The position numbers and the translations under genes were made by a program. From NCBI GenBank assembly GCA_016165875.1, contig JABBOT010000014.1, positions 6,340,895-6,404,894 of the forward strand: a DNA stretch of 64,000 nucleotides, written 5' to 3'. Within the stretch, counting starts at the first letter, position 1, and each line of letters opens with the position of its first letter. Under the pieces are notes generated by a model, which saw only the letters and a list, made by a program, of their open reading frames with translations, was not told the DNA's origin and searched no databases. This document shows positions 1-10,100 of this stretch, in pieces. Source of the DNA: Acanthopleura granulata. Lineage: Eukaryota > Mollusca > Polyplacophora > Chitonida > Chitonidae.

Positions 1-7
1 TTTCTAG

Positions 8-2181
8 GTGACCTTGATGCCAACCGGCCAGTGCCTTTTCGCCTGACCCCCAACATTGTGGAGTTCCTGACCTCTACGGGAGTGACTGGTCCATTGACTG
101 CATCAATGGTGGCCGCGGCCCGCTGCTTCGTCCAGCCCCAATACAAACTGCCCAGTCTGCTCAGGGCTATACTGAGAGATGAGTACATTACCTGGCATAA
201 AAAGGTAAGCAGGGAGAGTTTGGGGGTCGTCAAAGATAACTTGGCGTGTTTGTCACATGTGCAGTGCTTGCTGTTGATTGTTAATTGTAGCTCACAGGAT
301 TGCTTCAGTTCCAGTCTCAATACAACAACTTTTTTAATTCCCTGCTTCTGTTCGCACAAGTTTAGTTCAGTTCAATATTATATTATAGATTCACAGTCCA
401 TATAAGGAGACATGAATACAATAAAACAAGTGCACGGGTGCGTCGTTGGTCAAAGGGACAAGTGTGCTCGTGCAGCGTAATGAGCCAGGTGCCTCTCACC
501 AATACGATTGTTTTGAGTTCTAGCCCAGCTCACACTGGCTTCCTCTCCGGTCAGATGTGGGAAGGTTGGCCAACAACCTGCAGATGTTTGTGAGTTTCCC
601 CCAGGCTCTCCAGTTGTCCTCCCACCATAGTGCTGGTTGCCATCGTATAAAAATAATAAATAAAACATATAATAAAGAAACAAGTGCATGTGCTTCATAC
701 ATAGTTACGGATGTAGAAAAAAGTTGTAACCATTGCAGCGTTATACTGAAAAACAGTTGTAACCATTGCAGTGTTCTACTCAAAAACAGTGGTAACCATT
801 GCAGTGTTATACTCAAAAACAGTGGTAACCATTGCAGTGTTATACTCAAAAACAGTGGTAATCATTACAGTGTTAGACTCAAAAACAGTGGTAACCATTG
901 CAGTGTTGTACTCAAAAACAGTTGTAACCATTGCAGTGTTATACTCAAAAACAATGGTAATCATTGCAGCAATATACTCAAAAACAGTGGCGTGATGTAC
1001 CTAAATGTAAAACATGTTGGCATACAAGATACGGTTTGACATTACATGCAGACAGGGATTCGTTGTAATACACTTACAGTAGGTAGAGGTTTTAATTCCA
1101 GTCTATACAGGGAATTTCCAGTTTCCAAGGCTTCCATTAGCTGCGAGAAGAGTTTGACAATATTATGTTGTGTGGTCATATATGAAGTTCTCATGAAACT
1201 GTTTGTCCTCCGTCAGTATGATGCAAGTCGCACATGGGAATAGTCGCTGACTTTACCCCCTGCCAGTTGTCTTGAGCTGACAGTCCCTAATGTTCCACTG
1301 TCAAACACATGTGATTTGCACATTTACGGGGACAACCTTAATATGTAGAATATAATTACCATTCTGAGAGCATGTTTTGTACAAGTACATGCAACAGTAT
1401 GCTGATGAGACATTAGTTAATGAAGACACCATGTATTGTTTCGTAACTTATGCCATTGTTGACTTGGATGTTGCAGAAGCAGGAGGAGACAACTCCGGGA
1501 GCCCAGCCAGTGGACATGGAGGGAGAGTTGATGGTTACCATGGTGAATAAAGCTGTGTCGGCTATCACCACCCGATTACAGAGTACGTCTTTCATTGAAC
1601 AGTTCTTGTTCGAGTTAAAGCGTTTTGAAGTTTCCTGCTAGACACAAATCAAGGTTTCCATGTGTCGTTGAAAGGACTTGAATTTTGTTGAAACGTTTTC
1701 CGGGCATTGGAGTTGAAACAGAACTTGAGAAATTGTTCTTGGAAGTACATGCATATGATTTTTCAGTGTCAAATATCACGTTTCAGTTATATTGGCAGTG
1801 GACTGATAAAAAAGCTACCGAAACATTATGTATTGATCTTGGTTTAAACATAAACTGATGCGGCTCTTGAAAGTCATGGAAAACATACGTTATTTTGACC
1901 TTGAAAAATCCTTGTAAAGCATTTTCTTTCATTGGCGGAAACCTTCCAATCCAACGAAATAAATCATGCCAATCTAGTCCTCACCATTGTCATAGGAGTA
2001 AAATAATCTCAAGACCAGCTCTGGCTCACACAACAAATTTTTTGATATATTTCACTAATTTCGTGTTTCAGATTTGGCAACGTTCGACGGTGCTGAGAGT
2101 AAAGTGAGCACATTGGTGGCTGCGGCAAACAGTCACGACAACCTGTGCCGCATGGATCCTGCTTGGCACCCCTGGTTGTGA
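8..2181 (+). CDS. TRRAP: TRRAP, C-terminal exons (3' end of gene)
   Basis: Three exons joined by canonical introns encode the last 137 residues of TRRAP. Exons are 8-204, 1477-1582 and 2072-2181 (stop TGA 2179-2181). The introns run GTAAGC...TTGCAG and GTACGT...TTTCAG. The window starts at the last bases of an upstream intron (CTAG at 4-7), so a serine codon is split at that junction. Exon 1 gives the end of the PI3K-like domain (DLDANRPVPFRLTPN, GVTGPLTASM, LRDEYITWHKK). Exon 2 is a variable linker (MVNKAVSAITTRL). Exon 3 is the FATC tail (KVSTLVAAANS, DNLCRMDPAWHPWL), which matches my recollection of the metazoan TRRAP C-terminus almost exactly. TRRAP is a pseudokinase scaffold of roughly 3,800 residues that recruits SAGA and NuA4/TIP60 acetyltransferases to activators in the nucleus. 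The rest of the gene lies left of the window. The frame stays open across all junctions, so the gene looks functional. Confidence 0.97.
434..683 (+). mobile_element. SINE family 1 copy, diverged (TRRAP intron)
   Basis: A diverged copy of the tRNA-headed SINE that recurs through the window. It shows the remnant of the head, the block around GCCTCTCACCAATACG, GCTGGCTTCCTCTCC-like sequence, TCCTCCCACCATAGTGCTGG, and an AATAAATAAAA-type tail. It sits in the intron between the first two visible TRRAP exons, in sense orientation. The edges are judged by eye. Confidence 0.75.
722..985 (+). repeat. 33-bp minisatellite, 8 units
   Basis: Eight head-to-tail 33-bp units start at 722, 755, 788, 821, 854, 887, 920 and 953, with a partial ninth. 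Each unit contains GTAACCATTGCAGTGTTATA and a run of A. Because 33 is a multiple of three, several frames on both strands stay open and give repetitive false ORFs. The array lies in a TRRAP intron directly after a SINE. Confidence 0.95.
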
Positions 2182-3132
2182 GACGTTAAAAGAACCACAA
2201 TTGGATCTGATACAACTCTAGCTACATTCCCTAGTCTTATTTTGTACATTTGAATGTAGCCCGGTTGTATTGGCCCCAAAGCAGTTGGTTGCAATGTCTG
2301 CACTGGTCGACTTGGGTTGCTCTCTTTGCAATGGGTTATCCAAGGTTCACTCTCCAGAACTGCTTGGATGAAAATGTGACAGTAGAAGCAGGTTGTCATG
2401 ATGACCTGTGTTGCATTAGGTGTCAGCAGACATGGAGTGCCAAAGGCTTTTGGCTTTCTGTTAGAGAGGATGGCTGCAGATGTGATACTCACACCGTAGC
2501 TGCTGGTGTACCTGCCGTGTATACATATGTGCTGTAAAGCTGGAGTTGTGTTTCACTGGTTGAGCTGACCACCACCAAATGACACTACACCACCAGCCAG
2601 TGTTCCCCAGGCCAAATTAATCACATAGTTTGAACATAGAAAGCAGTGGTGAACCAGTGACTTCTACTAGAGGTAGCTCATTTTGTGTGAGGTTTCCCCA
2701 CTTTCACTGTTTTGAGGGGTCTTACAGACAATAAGAAATTGGACACTCATAGTGCAGTTTGCACAGTCCATTGCCGGTTGAAGACTTCTTGTTTCCTACC
2801 AATATGACATGGAAATCTTTGCATCACACATAAGAAAGCTTGATAATGACTTGCTTCGCCTCCAACATTTCTGCTTAAACGAAGCTCACTGCAATCAACG
2901 ATCTGTCTCAAATACTCTGATGCCCACATATTTGCTTTAAAATGTCACCATGTCTCACAAGTGATCGTCGTGTTACGTAGATGCACATGTAAAGCGAGTT
3001 TGTCAACTTTTTTTTTTTTTGAAAGGGTTCAGGAGAACAAAGCCTTGTTTTTCTTACTTAAGTGACTTTGCTCAGTAAACACTCATGTACATGTACTTTG
3101 TGTATGCCTATATGTTAGTAAGAAGTAAGAGC
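2182..3132 (+). other. TRRAP 3' flank / probable 3' UTR
   Basis: No further coding signal was seen. Scanning by eye, I found no AATAAA or ATTAAA between the TRRAP stop and 3251. The 3' UTR probably begins here, but its end cannot be placed from a canonical signal inside this stretch. Nothing else is recognisable. Confidence 0.45.
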
Positions 3133-3262
3133 TCAGCAACCAGCGCATGGCTGTATGTTTCTCGTGGGCTCGGCCTGGTTTCCTCCCAACGTAAGACTAG
3201 TAGCTGTCGTATAGGTGAAATATTCTTGAGTACAGCGTAAAACTGCAATCAAATAAAGACGT
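3133..3262 (+). mobile_element. SINE family 1, 3' half
   Basis: A 5'-truncated copy starting at the GCAACC-AGCGCATGG block. It continues through GGTTTCCTCCCAAC, GAAATATTCTTGAGTAC and GCGTAAAACTGCAATC, and ends in AAATAAAG. The tail supplies AATAAA at 3252-3257, the first such hexamer downstream of the TRRAP stop. The 3263-3782 interval beyond it shows nothing recognisable. Confidence 0.85.
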
Positions 3263-3782
3263 AGCAGTAAGTCGGCATATTGTAAAACTTGGGCTAAAAA
3301 TACTAGAGTTTTGTACAGAAAGAAATGTAGCCTGCTGCAAGAGACCATTGCTTCACTGAGTCCAAAGACTCTCGCTTTTACAAACTGAATCCCTCCCAAT
3401 TTTGTATCATATTCAAACGATTAACTTGGTGGAAATTACTGTTTTAGCTCAAAAGCTTTCGGTGTAGAAACTACGCAATTTGTGAACCGTGTGATCGATT
3501 TTTTCTCGCGCAAATGAATTCAGTCATTATTAATCATTGTTAATACGCACTTTCATGTTTTACACAGTTTATAGAATTCCTCAAAAGCATTGTGAAGTTT
3601 CTTGGTCGCTCGTCTTGTTGTTTTTGTTCACATTGTTTTTTTATAGGTGTCTTTGTAAATCCGGCGGTCAAATATATTATCTACATCTTAAACAAATCAA
3701 CCGGTTTCTGTGTTGAATGCTTTATTGTTACAGTGTATTCTGTGTATATATGGGACAGGTCTTATAGATTCACTTGGGTAAG

Positions 3783-4047
3783 AGGGGCTTCCGTGACAAA
3801 GTGGCTAGCGTGCTATTACATTAAAGTGAATTGGGAGCCTCTCACCAAAGCAGTCACCGTGACTTTAAGTCTGGTTAAGACGGGCTTCCTCATCCGAAGG
3901 TGGGAAGGTCTGCCAACAACACGAGGATAGCTATGTGTTTCCTTCAGCCTTTGCCCGGTTTCCTCCCACCATAATGCCGGCCACCGTCCTACAAGTGAAA
4001 TATCGTTGAGTACGGCGTAAAACACCCATTAAATAAATAAATAAATG
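3783..4047 (+). mobile_element. SINE family 1, near full length
   Basis: It begins with a degenerate tRNA-like head (GGGGCTTCCGTGACAAAGTG), followed by the GAGCCTCTCACCAA block, GGGAAGGTCTGCCAACAAC, TTTCCTCCCACCATAATGCC and GAGTACGGCGTAAAACACC. It ends in four AAAT units. The box A and box B regions are mutated compared with the 37903 copy. The following 4048-4762 interval shows nothing recognisable. Confidence 0.9.
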
Positions 4048-4762
4048 ACCTGTATATGGGGTTTCTTAAAGGGAGAGACATCAAGGGGACTGGGTAATGT
4101 AGTGTGTCTAAGGCATGTGCTGTTTTTGGTCTGTAACACGTGAACGTGTCGTTACGTTTCTGTGTATTTTGTGCTCGTAGATCATTGAGGTACGCGTAGT
4201 TCACAAGCCCTGCGACCTAACAGCAGAGACGTGGTTTTACACAACACTGAAGTGACTCGTTAAGCGATCATGTCGGTAACGTTAGTATGGAGGCTAATAG
4301 CGTTAGCTAGCGAGGGGCGACCCTGCAGTGCACGAATCTACCAGAACTGTATATTTACATGAATATATGCCGGTTCGGGGTAGCTTACATGTAGTGGCAA
4401 AAGATCACCATCATTTCATTAAAAACCAAAGTATGTCAGAAGTACCTCGGAAACGAGAATTACAGGAAGATACTTATGCTCACACGCCTTCGAACATTTT
4501 GTAATGCGATGGTTTTTAAGTGATGGAACGTCGAAGGCCTGGGGCGTTTTACCAATGGTTGCACGTCAGTAAGGGAGAAGGAACCCCATTAGGGACTGTG
4601 TGCATTACACTGATTGCCGCTGGGTATGATGTGATTCCTGGGATCATAGACGTTCGTCCTGGTCGTCTGCAGAAAAACACGAATTCTCAGTATTCACTAT
4701 AGTAATTGTATCAAACCATCGCAGGCTACAGTGTGTAAGGTGGTTCAACTTACTTCTGATAT

Positions 4763-5013
4763 GAGGGGCGTTCGTGGCTCAGTTGGTTAGCCCTCGTAAT
4801 GACCCAGAACCCTCCAAACAATGCTGTGAGTTCAAGTCCAGCTCATGATGGCTTCCTCTCCGGCCGTACGTGGGAAGGTCCGCCAGCAACCTGCGGATGG
4901 TCGTGGGTTTCCCCGGGCTCTGCCCGGTTTCCTCCCACCATAATGTTGGCCGCCGCCGTGTAAGTGAAATATTCTTGATTGGAGTAAAACACCAATCAAA
5001 TAAATAAATAAAT
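4763..5013 (+). mobile_element. SINE family 1, full length
   Basis: A tRNA-like head with box A (TGGCTCAGTTGG) and box B (GAGTTCAAGTCC). The conserved body follows (CCGGCCGTACGTGGGAAGG, TCCTCCCACCATAATG, AAGTGAAATATTCTTGA) and then an AAATAAATAAATAAATC tail. A deletion in the head removes part of the region between the boxes. The right flank (ATTTCTGACAG) loosely resembles the left flank (ACTTCTGATATG), a possible decayed target-site duplication. Confidence 0.92.
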
Positions 5014-5187
5014 CAAATATTTCTGACAGTAGAAGCCCCATGAGTACTTGGTCTCTGCAGGTTAGCTCCGCTCCGCATTCTGCCCCTTTTCGCTTGTGTC
5101 TACATAACTTTATATGATGAAAGTTTGTGTTAATTGGTTGATAAACAAAATTCACTAATTCTGGGGTCGCTGTGAGTCACTTTAGGA

Positions 5188-5272
5188 CGCATGCTGCCTT
5201 CCTTTCCGGCCGCATGTGGGAAGGTCCGCCAGCAACCTCTGGATGGTGTTGGATTTCCACCGTGCTCTCTCT
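5188..5272 (+). mobile_element. SINE family 1 internal fragment
   Basis: Only the central block remains (CCTTTCCGGCCGCATGTGGG, AAGGTCCGCCAGCAACCTC). It ends where the Penelope-like sequence begins, so the retroelement either inserted into the SINE or recombined with it. Confidence 0.7.
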
Positions 5273-5274
5273 GC

Positions 5275-6023
5275 TTTGAACCTTGGAGAACCAAAACAGC
5301 TTGGATAAGAGCTCTTGTTTCCAGAGCTTACAAACTGTGTAGTAATGCCAGCCTATTAAAGAGAGAACTCCATTCGATCCAAACATTTCTATCTCAGAAC
5401 GGATACCCAAAATCGGTGGCTAGGGGTCTTATCGACAAATTTACCAAAATTGCAGTTAGACCAGCCAAAGAAAAGCCTGAAGACGACAGACCTAGGATAT
5501 GGCTAGCCTGCCCTACGTCGGACAGTACGGCGAACGTGTAGTCAGCCAGTACCTTCGAAAAATCAGACGGAACCTTCCTAAGCCAGTGTGTATAACTGTC
5601 AGATGGGAAACAACAAAAACACAGCAAATTGTTAACAACAAAGATCGCACTCCCCGCAATTTGAGAAGTAACATTGTTTACAAATTCTGTTGTCCCGGGT
5701 GTAATGCCGCTTATATAGGCAAAACAGAACGCTGTTTGTCAGTCCGCATTGATGAACATGCAACTGGAAACAGTGAGATATACTCGCACACCCAGTCCTG
5801 TAAACAATTCCATGATTACATGAACTTAATGGATTTGCCTAACAGATTACTTAATTTGCCCAACATATCACTTAGCTCAGCTATTCTTCTCAACACTGAA
5901 GTAATTGATACAGCTGATAACTGGAATGTTCTTTTGTTTAAAGAAGCACTCGCCATTCGTAGAAACCACTGTGTGCTTAACAATGGTATAAAAGCCTCAA
6001 AAGAGCTTCATTTGTTTCGCTAA
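5275..6023 (+). pseudogene. Penelope-like RT thumb + GIY-YIG endonuclease, frameshifted
   Basis: The first part (about 5275-5512, frame of position 5191) reads TAWIRALVSRAYKLCSN and then LSQNGYPKSVARGLIDKF, the RT thumb region typical of Penelope-like elements. Reading then shifts frame within about 5499-5515 into a second frame ending at TAA 6021-6023. The second part holds LPYVGQYGE and the endonuclease: VYKFCCPGC, AAYIGKTERCLSVRIDEH and a later H-x4-C pair (HTQSC). It ends with NNGIKASKELHLF. The GIY motif is represented by VYK, and the YIG motif, the conserved Arg and the Glu-His are all present. The CCxxC pair fits the zinc-finger insertion known in this endonuclease class. The frameshift and lost 5' part make it a dead copy, although the endonuclease frame itself has no stop. 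Confidence 0.9.
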
Positions 6024-6059
6024 TTAGGCCCATTCTACCATGTTTTCCTATGTTGTGTC

Positions 6060-6378
6060 AAATGCCTGGCGTTGTAATTAAACTACGTGTGTATAGTGCT
6101 GTTTTTTTTTTCCTGTGTTACTGTTAGATATCGATCTAATCCATATTTCACACCTTTCACTAAAACAATAACAGTCTGTTTTGATAGGGTTAAATGTCTG
6201 GTGCTGTCATCACTATGTGTGTAATCTGATGTTTTCTCTGAGTGACCGTTACATATCGTCCTAATCCCTATTTCACACCTATTACTGAAACAATAGCAGT
6301 TTGTTTGTATTAGGGCAAAGGCTGGTGCTGTCATAACTACATCTGTTTATTCATGTTTGCCTGAATGACCGTGATTGA
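6060..6378 (+). repeat. Tandem repeat in retroelement 3' UTR
   Basis: Diverged units start near 6060, 6192 and 6317, each opening with AAATG(C/T)CTGG or a variant. They share blocks such as CCATATTTCACACC / CCCTATTTCACACC and ACAATA(A/G)CAGT. The third unit is partial. Repeats in this location belong to the element, not the host. Confidence 0.8.
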
Positions 6379-6587
6379 TCAATGTTTAATTTCCATTGGT
6401 TGAATCATTTGATCAATCATAGCAGTGTATTTTATTCAGCCTTGTAATGTCTGCTTCTCTGTAAATGTATATATATATATGTGTTTGTTGATTGTACAAA
6501 TTACTTCTCCTGAAGATGACAAGTAAAACTTAAGTAAAACATCGAGAACGTCAACCATGCATTACATTTCTTTATTCGGAGTTTCTA

Positions 6588-6682
6588 TGCTTTTGCACTC
6601 TGTCTGGTTTTCTCCCCCAATAATGCTGGCAGTTGTCGTATACGTGAAATATTCTTGAGTACGACCAATCAAATAAATAAAT
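6588..6682 (+). mobile_element. SINE family 1, 3' fragment
   Basis: A 5'-truncated copy with GCACTCTGTCTGGTTTTCTC, AATAATGCTGGCAG, GAAATATTCTTGAGTACG and a CAAATAAATAAAT tail. It lies immediately downstream of the Penelope-like 3' end. Confidence 0.85.
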
Positions 6683-7149
6683 TCATTCTGGTATAATGCA
6701 TGTGAGCTACTCATCACATCGCCTGTCCTAAACAGTTGTTTGTGAACCGATATCTTTTTCAAAAATTTGTCGATTGCAATGCCTCCCTTCTTTCGAAATA
6801 TTTCCGAATTCAAATTGAAACCTTTGAGCAACATGTTAAAAGTGCCCAAAGTTAATCCCATTATACTTAAGATCGAACCAATATCACACATTCTGTGGAC
6901 AAACGTTTCCCGCCAACAGTTAGGATGTATCCGCTGCTTAGAATGTGTACGGAGATTTCTTTGATTGAAGTTTAAAACAATGTTGAATTGGCGCAAAATT
7001 GTGTTCACAGCCGCGTTAGAATTACGCGATTTGCCCCAATGGCGACGATATTCGTACAGTTAGTTGAATCGAGCACAGGAATTATAGGCTTATTGGCGTT
7101 TGGTGAGACCTGGAAGAGCTATACTCCACGGCATCACAGAAACACACGT
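6683..7149. other. No gene recognised; open frame on minus strand
   Basis: A minus-strand frame is open from 7008 to below 6683 and continues into the SINE. It resembles no family I know and ends in SINE sequence, so I regard it as chance. Nothing else is visible. Confidence 0.4.
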
Positions 7150-10100
7150 GTTGTTATTTAATTGACGTTTTAAGCCCTACTTTAGTGTATTTCGGCGGTG
7201 ATGCAGCATTACGGTGGAAGGAAACCTGGTAGATCCCCGGGGAATTGCAAACTGAAATGATACAAACAACAAATACAACACGAAACATTAGTTATCATGA
7301 GAGATCTGCTCGCTCGTGGCTGTTAACATGTAAGCCAGATTTGGGTTGAAGGAAGAGTCTGATAGATTGACTGAAGAAATTGATTGATTGGTTTTGCCCA
7401 CACCAGTCGTCCTCCGATGAGAATCGGTCATGCACAAATCTGTCTCCTGTAGACTGTGCCTTCTGGAATCATCTGCTCACGGCCTGTCCGCGTTTAGGGG
7501 CTGGACGCCATCGGATTGTTAGATTATTTATTCACTGTTCAGACGTGTGTCACACGAATCGAATATAATAACAGTCATCTAAACGATAGATACAGCGGAC
7601 CTAGATAATCACGCTACGATTCGATGGAGGAACACTGATATTAATAATACTACAAGGACACCCGTCCAGTATAGGCCTTGTATATATAAATGATAGCGTC
7701 GGTAAGAATAATCCTTCATGGCAATACCGCACTGTTTGTATCACATTGGATGTCACGGAGATTTATAAGTGAAGAGAGAGACGTTCTGTTGTAGCTGTAG
7801 TTGCTGTTACATGTAGTAACAAGGTGTGTTTAGAGTGAAAACAATAAAATAAATAAATTATTTAAGTGTGAATGCATTGTAACTACGCCATTATTAAAGA
7901 CAACCCTTTCTGTAAGAAATGATGTATTTTTACTGTAAAGATGGCTGGTAGTTTGGGATGTAAATCTGCAGTTAGCTTCTTGTATATTTACATAAACAAG
8001 GTGCCTAAAAGTATAATATCGCCTCCTGTACACCAATCAAAAACGTATTTTCTTCAGGAAATGAGCGGGTGTGTCCGAAGAGGTAATGTGTTTCATTTCA
8101 CCCAAGTAAGAACAACCTAGCATTCGCATGCATGCGGCCTTCGTGGCCTAATGCGATTTGTAGGCGTTACGTAAGACAGGTTTCTTCATGTCTCTCCTCC
8201 AGTCTGACACATTGTTTCTCTTATTGAGTGAAAGTTTCGGTTTGGCACGTCTTGCATCTGGCTAACACGCTGGAAGCAGTATTGATTGGGGGGAAAAATA
8301 CCCGTTCTTATCGCTTTTCAACTGAATTAGCTGAAGAATTTGAACATCTTTTTTGTGACTTTATCGACGTTTTTTTCGTTTCTTCTGCGGTATATTTGTT
8401 AAGTTCCCACTCACCAATATGGTGTTTAGCAGGCGAGAACACACCGAACGAAACCAATTATAACTCAGCGTATAAAAACAAATCGGAAATCTTTTTTGTA
8501 TCCCTTTACCTTAATCATGGATGTTTTATCTCAGAACTGTGTATTTTTTGTGAATGTGGTTGTGTTTTTGTTTCATGTTCTTCTTGTGTTATCGCCTTGG
8601 TCGATTTGAGATTAGGTTATTTTTTTATGATGGCTACTTAAGATGAATCTATACAGCAGATTGCAAGAAGCAAACGATGCGCAACTTTATCCGTATAATG
8701 ATATCACCTTATATGGCAGTTCTCAGGCCCGTTTTACGAAGGCCTTGACGATGTCATATATACGTTACCATGATAAATGCACTTGTCGTAGTTTGGCGAC
8801 AGCTTTGTGAAATGAGTCTCAGGTGCTACTTGTCGCAAAATTTTGGCATCTCAACACCCTACGTGGCACAAACCATCGCGCGGATACATCACAATAGCAT
8901 GTGCACTGCAGCCTCCACCCCGTTCGTTGGGATAAAATGCCTCGGCGAAAACAGCCCATAGTGATGATGTCGACATGGACCGGTCAGTATTTTAACAATC
9001 CACGTGAAATGAGACGTGTCAGCATAAATCTCGGGATTCAACAGCAATTTGCTCAGCGGCCACAGGACAGACGAAATTTACAAGCAACCTGATACAAGCG
9101 ACAGGAATACAATGTTATTTTCTACCGAGCAAATGTTCAGCAGATTCAATTAATCTCCTGGAGCAATAACAAATACGGCTAGTCCGCGAGTAAAGTCAAC
9201 GGATTTTCCAGACGACTGAATCATTCCGTAATTTTACTCTCCATGCCTAGGGTTCCTTTGAGTTTCTTGTCTTGCTGGACGATTTGGCAATGGAGTAATT
9301 TTTACCCTAGAATGCCTTACTTTTCAGTTTGTATTACGACAATTTTTTTTGCGTCATTCACTTCAGGTTAACACATTTTTCTTCTTTTCTGATCCGACTA
9401 TTCGTCTTGCAAAGACGAAACACATACGAGGGGGTAACGAAATTTTATAACATCTTGTCAGTCTTACGTCTGGGGTTAATTAAGTTAAGTCTCACTATCC
9501 AGTAAACCTGTAATATTTGTAATTACTGGCTTGGCGGTCAGTGTAACAGACCAAGCGCTAGTCGGGCGGTTTTCAGAAAACGATGACGGTGTTGAGCGTC
9601 AGGTTACCTCATCAGGAACCTGACAAACGTCCTGACTTAAAGCCGCCTCTCGTATAAGATCCAATGGCATTATGTATCAACCTCAGCGTGACGTCAGAGT
9701 ACTAGATTGGCCTATACTCTCATATTACGTATGTCATCATTTTCCGTTAAATTCGATATTGGGGAGAAAAGTTTATTAGCAATTTTATTCTGCCGCCATG
9801 ACCTCAAGGGAAATGTAGCAGAACAGGAGTACGCGATGAGATCGCAAAAGCACACTGGAAATCTATACCCTGTGCACAGATTGACCATTTGTCTTAGACA
9901 TTTTTAATGGGAGCTAGGCAAACTAAACAAGTTCGTGTACTGTGATCCACTGGCTGGGATTACACCGTGTGAGAGCTACAAGTTCATTAAGATAATATTA
10001 AGATGTTTATTAAGATGTATTAATTCTGGATCATGTTCGTACACAACGGACGGCAGCTGGATCTTATGCGTTTTTGGATCTGATTAAAAAAATTCTATAC

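Larger units (their letters stand above)
5270..6575 (+). mobile_element. Penelope-like retroelement, 5'-truncated copy
   Basis: The fragment holds the end of the reverse transcriptase, the GIY-YIG endonuclease and a 3' untranslated region. The 3' region carries about two and a half tandem units of 125-132 bp (6060-6378). It ends with a short stretch containing CTGAAGATGACAAGTAAAAC and ACATCGAGAACGTC, the type of sequence that closes Penelope-like elements. Most of the RT domain is missing, so the copy cannot move on its own. Confidence 0.85.

Noticed and set aside
557..1039. 160-codon repetitive ORF and its minus-strand and other-frame partners
   Set aside because: Produced by a 33-bp minisatellite inside a TRRAP intron. 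The period keeps all frames open.
5191..5275. N-terminal part of the 5191-5541 frame as retroelement protein
   Set aside because: These codons are SINE sequence. The Penelope-like similarity starts only at about 5275.
6562..7008. 148-codon minus-strand ORF
   Set aside because: Its C-terminal third is SINE sequence and the rest matches no known family.
8228..8641. 137-codon ORF in copy A as a gene
   Set aside because: The frame is not kept in copies B and C, which carry deletions and poly(T) changes across it.
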